This document shows positions 60,230 to 64,000 of a DNA stretch of 64,000 bases, piece after piece. The notes under the pieces were generated by a model. The model made no database searches and had not been told where the DNA came from. It worked only from the letters and a program-made list of their open reading frames with translations. The DNA is from Siphonodentalium dalli (taxonomy: Eukaryota; Mollusca; Scaphopoda; Gadilida; Siphonodentaliidae), in assembly GCA_032622095.1 (NCBI GenBank), contig CP136067.1, forward strand, positions 60,896,893 to 60,960,892, written 5' to 3'. The position numbers were made by a program, and so were the translations under genes. The first letter of the stretch is position 1; each line of letters begins with the position of its first letter.

Positions 60230-60330
60230 GGTATACAATCAGATGAGGGTGTGATTTCGCAGAGACCCTTGAAAACAAAAAGAGAAAGGGACAGACAGAG
60301 AAAAATATGGGGCATGAATCAACCGTCCAG
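60230..60330 (+). CDS. Putative host-gene exon (internal), unknown protein
   Basis: 101 bp with acceptor CATTCATTTTCTCAG (AG at 60228-60229) and donor CCAG followed by GTATGC at 60331. The open reading starts in phase 0, as required by the exon ending at 43749, and ends with two bases of a codon. It reads GIQSDEGVISQRPLKTKRER and then DRQRKIWGMNQPS, a basic segment like a nuclear or RNA/DNA-contact region. The 16.5 kb intron before it contains the satellite and LINE-B. No family is recognised and no later exon is certain. Confidence 0.55.
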
Positions 60331-61364
60331 GTATGCCAATCACTCTTAGATATATCAGTGGTTATATATGTAGCTACCTGAGCTATAAATATTGCCACAG
60401 TAATGGATTTTCCATTCAGATATATTTATTTTGGATGGATGTTCAGGATAGAAACACCTATGTTACGGTAAAATACATCGATCCGGAGATGTGTCTGATT
60501 GCCAACAAACACTATGCAACATTATCGTAGCATTAACTTCCAAATGTGCAAGTTGGCATCCTCTTACAAACAACCTTTAACATCATTAGAGAGTATCAGC
60601 CATTGTTATTTGTATATGTATGTTTACCAGAATGCCATTGTGCGATGTTGTCTGAATAATATCAATTGAAGAAGGTATATTAAAGGCCAGAAGCTTTTGA
60701 ATAGCAACTTCTTAATATACTTTTGGATTTTCTTTTTAAAAATATTTTCAGAGTTCCAGGTAAATGTTTGGTTCCAGGTAAATTTTTGGGGGAAACCTGG
60801 CCTGTTGCACAACAGTTTTTGCCCTTTGAGGTCAGGGAATGTCCTATACCTTGTGTCGCTTTTCTCCATTCCAGAGTTATTATTCCACACACGTTGACGT
60901 GAGGCACATGTTTTCAATCCCAACCATTGAATACATGTTACTGTATACCTCTAATGGAATACAAGCTGGAAATATCCTTGTTGACATAGTCACCAAGAAA
61001 GATGATGTACATTATACGTCAACAATCTGTTTCAGGTGTTGCCCCGATCATTACTGGTTATTCATTAGACTTAAATCACAATGCGGGTAGCTATAGTATC
61101 AATGGTGGTGACAGTCATGGATTTAATTTATCTGATACAACGGTGTATAATAAATACAGAACACAACTTGCATCATAATCTTAATTCTTTTATCAAACTC
61201 GTTGCGGACGGCGCATAGTTACATTTTGCTTGAGCTATGCATTCGCGAAATATATCCTTGCTCCATCTTCAACTCATTCAATAAAAGATTCTCGATTAAC
61301 ATGCGTGTTGTGTTCTGTCTATTTCCTCTCTTGATTGATGATCATATATATTGATTTTACTATT
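60331..61364. other. Intronic stretch, nothing certain
   Basis: Short frames exist on both strands, but none has splice signals in a compatible phase or family similarity. Confidence 0.4.
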
Positions 61365-61545
61365 CGTCTCTGCAGATAACTCAGCCATGGGTTAGTGGAT
61401 GTGAGTGTAATTTGGTATGGTGTTTCATCATCACGAGAGCCTTTAAATAAAGAGTGTTGTTTGCATTTTCTGTTCTATAGCTATTTCTCCTAATTTATCT
61501 GGAATCAACTTTTTTGCTTGTTTGTACAGATATCGGGTGACAAGA
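61365..61545 (+). repeat. Solo unit of the roughly 150 bp repeat
   Basis: CTCAGCCATGGGTTA, TTTGGTATGG, CATCACGA.AGCCTTT, TTGCATTTTCTGTTCT and TTATCTGGAA appear in the same order as in the 58.5 kb array. Confidence 0.65.
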
Positions 61546-61824
61546 GTTACTTTATCCCAACAAAATTTAGTGTGGGATTATTCTATCAGGTGCTCAGCGC
61601 TATTAGCCAATATCTGTAATTTGTAGTCAAATAGATAGCTGTTTTAACCTCATGAAACCAGCAAAAACTTCAATATTATTTACACTTATCAATGAAAGTG
61701 TTTATTCATAAAAATAAAACTCTTTCTAGACCTCTTCCAGGTGAACTCAATTTCACACCAAATTCAATATAATTGAGGCCAAACTGTTTTACTTTTCTGC
61801 TTTATGGATTTTCTTTTTATCCCC

Positions 61825-63075
61825 CGCCAAATTGACGTCGCGCCGTCTGTCCGTCCGTCAAGCCGTCTGTCCATCCGTTCATCCCGAATTTGTAAGAGTC
61901 ATAACTTGAACAAGTGTCAACGGATTTCAAAGATTTGTGGTATATGAGTTCACCTGACCATTACCTAGAATGAGTTTGCAAGCCAGATCCGGCCGGTTAT
62001 TTTTACCAGAGTTATTGGACTTTGTTTATTCTTTTTGTCGAATTTACCAAATAGCAAATAGACGACGTCACAGGGCTCATTTCCACAAATGTCAATGGAT
62101 TTCAAAGATTTTTGGTATATGAGTTCACATGACCAGTATCTAGAAAGAGTTCGCAAACTAGATCCGGCCGGATATTTTCAGCAGAGTTATTGGACTTTGT
62201 TTATTTTTTTGTGTGTAAATGGACAACGTCACAGGGCTCATTTCCACAAATGTCATTGGATTTCAAAGATTTTTGGTATATGAGTTCACATGACCAGTAT
62301 CTAGAACGAGTTCGCAAACCAGGTTCGGCTGGATATTTTCAGCAGAGTTATTGGACTTTGTTTATTATTTTGTGTGCAAATGGACGACGTCACAGGGCTC
62401 ATTTCCACAAATGTCAACGGATTTCAAAGATTTTTGGTATATGAGTTCACATGACCAGTATCTAGAATGAGTTTGCAAACCAGGTCCGGCCGGATATTTT
62501 CAGCAGAGTTATTGGACTTTGTTTATTTTTTTGTGTGCAAATGGACGACGTCACAGGGCTCATTTCCACAAATGTCAACGGATTTCTAAGATATTTGGTA
62601 TATAACTTTACCTGACCATTACCTAGAATGAGTTCGCAAGTCAGGTCCGGCAGGATATTTATACTGGAGTTATTGGACTTTGTTTATTATTTTTGTCGAA
62701 TTTACCAAATAGCAATTAGACGACGTCACAGGGCTCATTTCCACAAATGTCAACAGATTTCAAAGATTTTTGGTATATGAGTTCACATGACCAGTATCTA
62801 GAAAGAGTTCGCAAACCAGGTCCGGCCGGATATTTCAGCAGAGTTATTGGACTTTGTTTATTTTTTTGTGTGCAAATGGACGACGTCACAGGGCTCATTT
62901 CCACAAATGTCAATGGATTTCAAAGATTTTTGGTATATGAGTTCACATGACCAGTATCTAGAACAATTTCGCAAACCAGGTCCGGCCGGATATTTTCAGC
63001 AGAGTTATTGGACTTTGTTTATTTTTTTGTGTGCAAATGGACAACATCACATGGCTAATTTCCACAAATGTCAGT
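61825..63075 (+). repeat. Tandem repeat with 160 and 176 bp length variants (7 units)
   Basis: A CCCCCGCC head and a CCGTCTGTCCGTCCGTC tract are followed by units whose GGATTTCAAAGATTT.TGGT landmark falls at about 61918, 62093, 62253, 62417, 62576, 62753 and 62912. Spacings are 175, 160, 164, 159, 177 and 159 bp. Long units contain CGAATTTACCAAATAGCAA where short units have GTGTGCAAATGG. Other shared words are GTTATTGGACTTTGTTTATT and GACGTCACAGGGCTCATTTC. The 65-85 codon frames on both strands are repeat by-products. Confidence 0.92.
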
Positions 63076-63124
63076 CCTAAAATGAGTTCGCAAGCCAGGC
63101 TTTTCGACAAAATCCCACCTCTTG

Positions 63125-63226
63125 TTGAGAATGCACTTCCCCAACTGCACATTTCGGCAGAGAACGCAAACATTATTGAGAATGCACTTCCCCGACTGCA
63201 CATTTCGGCGGGGGATACCGCCGTCT
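63125..63226. repeat. 51 bp duplication (2 copies)
   Basis: TTGAGAATGCACTTCCCC and CTGCACATTTCGGC occur at 63125 and again at 63176. The second copy has a GC-richer tail. Confidence 0.85.
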
Positions 63227-63244
63227 GCGACTGCTTGTTTGAGT

Positions 63245-63530
63245 AAATTTTTTAAATACTTGGCACAGATGTCAACCAGCAAGGGAACCTGCGCACCTGC
63301 AATATGAGTTCAGTCGGAGTCATTTTGGCATAGTTATTGCCCTTTTTCGACATAGAATCATACATCCTGGGACGCATCTTTTGTCCAAGCTATTCCGTCA
63401 TTTTCCAGTCAATTTTTTTTAAACTTTGCACAGATTTCAATCAACATGGGAACCTGCACACACTTGCCATTTGAGTTCAGTCACAGTCATTTTGGTAGAG
63501 TTATTGCCATTTTTCGACACATTGAATATG
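63245..63530 (+). repeat. Roughly 175 bp diverged duplication
   Basis: Two copies share ACTT.GCACAGAT.TCAA, GGGAACCTGC, TTTGAGTTCAGTC and TTATTGCC.TTTTTCGACA (copy starts about 63256 and 63424). The style is that of the repeat at 61.8-63.1 kb. Confidence 0.75.
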
Positions 63531-64000
63531 TGCAACATTTTTAGTGAATATGCACTTTGGATCTTATTGGTGTAATCAATACCTCCTACAATTTGTAGTG
63601 TTGGGATCTGAAACCCATAAATCCTTAAAACCTGCAACCTTCGTCGGGGGAGGGGGGGATGTGATGGACATTTGGTCAGTTACCTTTTAATACCACTGCT
63701 TATCTCACCATTCCCTTTTGTGTATTAAGCAGAAAAAAAAACCTCTTTATTTCTGGATTTATTTTCAATATTGTTCAATAATCTGAGCTAGATTTCAAAT
63801 AATAGTGATAACTGAATAATAGTACTGGATGTGAATGTTGTGATGTGCATGCAAGAAAACTGTTCTCTAAGTGACTGACAGTGTATTATGAAAACACAAT
63901 TACCACCTTAGCGAATTTTTTTTAAAGTGATTCAAGCATTGTTATTATTATTTTTTTCTGACTGACACAACCAAACCCAAACAAGGTCCAGAAACTCTGT
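63530..64000. other. Non-coding end of window
   Basis: No supported exon. A T-rich tract near 63945-63962 followed by CAACCAAACCCAAACAAG could be an acceptor region for a further host exon starting within the last 15-20 bases, but too little is present to judge. Confidence 0.35.

Noticed and set aside
63970-64000. A fourth host exon beginning near the window end after CAAACAAG
   Set aside because: The T-rich tract is about 40 bp from the AG and only 10-15 exon bases would be present, too little to support.

Overview
The window looks like AT-rich, intron- and transposon-dominated nuclear DNA of a marine invertebrate. A lophotrochozoan, most plausibly a mollusc, fits best: physiology-free repeats with (GTCT/GTCC)n leaders, roughly 160 bp tandem core repeats, CR1/Jockey-type LINEs, many hAT-like non-autonomous elements and a tRNA-derived SINE. 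There are no bacterial operons. Nearly all short open frames are chance or decayed transposon code.

Layout. 1-10 kb: mostly non-coding, with small tandem duplications (41, 117 and about 345 bp units) and a degenerate roughly 20 bp minisatellite at 3.7-4.7 kb. 10.06-14.1 kb: a complex tandem array whose roughly 745 bp unit carries a 218 bp palindromic-ended MITE. 14.4-21.1 kb: a TTAA-flanked MITE-like element, an 892/893 bp tandem duplication and a 5.06 kb foldback element (16053-21116) whose two halves pair end to end. 21.7-22.1 kb: a minus-strand tRNA-like SINE. 22.7-27.6 kb: a decayed LINE (LINE-A) with a PHD-type ORF1, an internal deletion that removed the endonuclease, a 1248 bp hAT element inserted inside the PHD finger and a TA-flanked MITE inserted before the RT. 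28-33 kb: an RT relic, a 342 bp MITE with a perfect 9 bp target duplication and an 881 bp hAT derivative with a perfect 8 bp duplication.

33.4-61 kb holds the only host gene I can support. Three plus-strand exons (35938-36141, 43645-43749, 60230-60330) have good splice sites and compatible phase. The product is not recognised. Its first intron carries two more hAT-type elements and three long imperfect hairpins. Its second intron begins with a fourth hairpin, followed by about 8 kb of a 48 bp satellite (about 132 + 36 monomers). The satellite was split in register by a 6.0 kb LINE (LINE-B, 50274-56285), which keeps recognisable ORF1, endonuclease, RT and C-terminal domains but has stops and frameshifts. 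58.4-63.6 kb is made of diverged tandem repeats of about 150-177 bp.

How the parts relate: the window records layered insertion. hAT and MITE elements sit in an older LINE, a hairpin sits in a hAT element, a LINE sits in a satellite, and a tandem duplication copied one end of the foldback together with its flank. The least conventional structures are the giant graded foldback with its subterminal GGCGGCCAT-type array, the set of four unrelated-sequence hairpins within 9 kb, and the intronic 48 bp satellite, which may share a core with a nearby inverted-repeat element.
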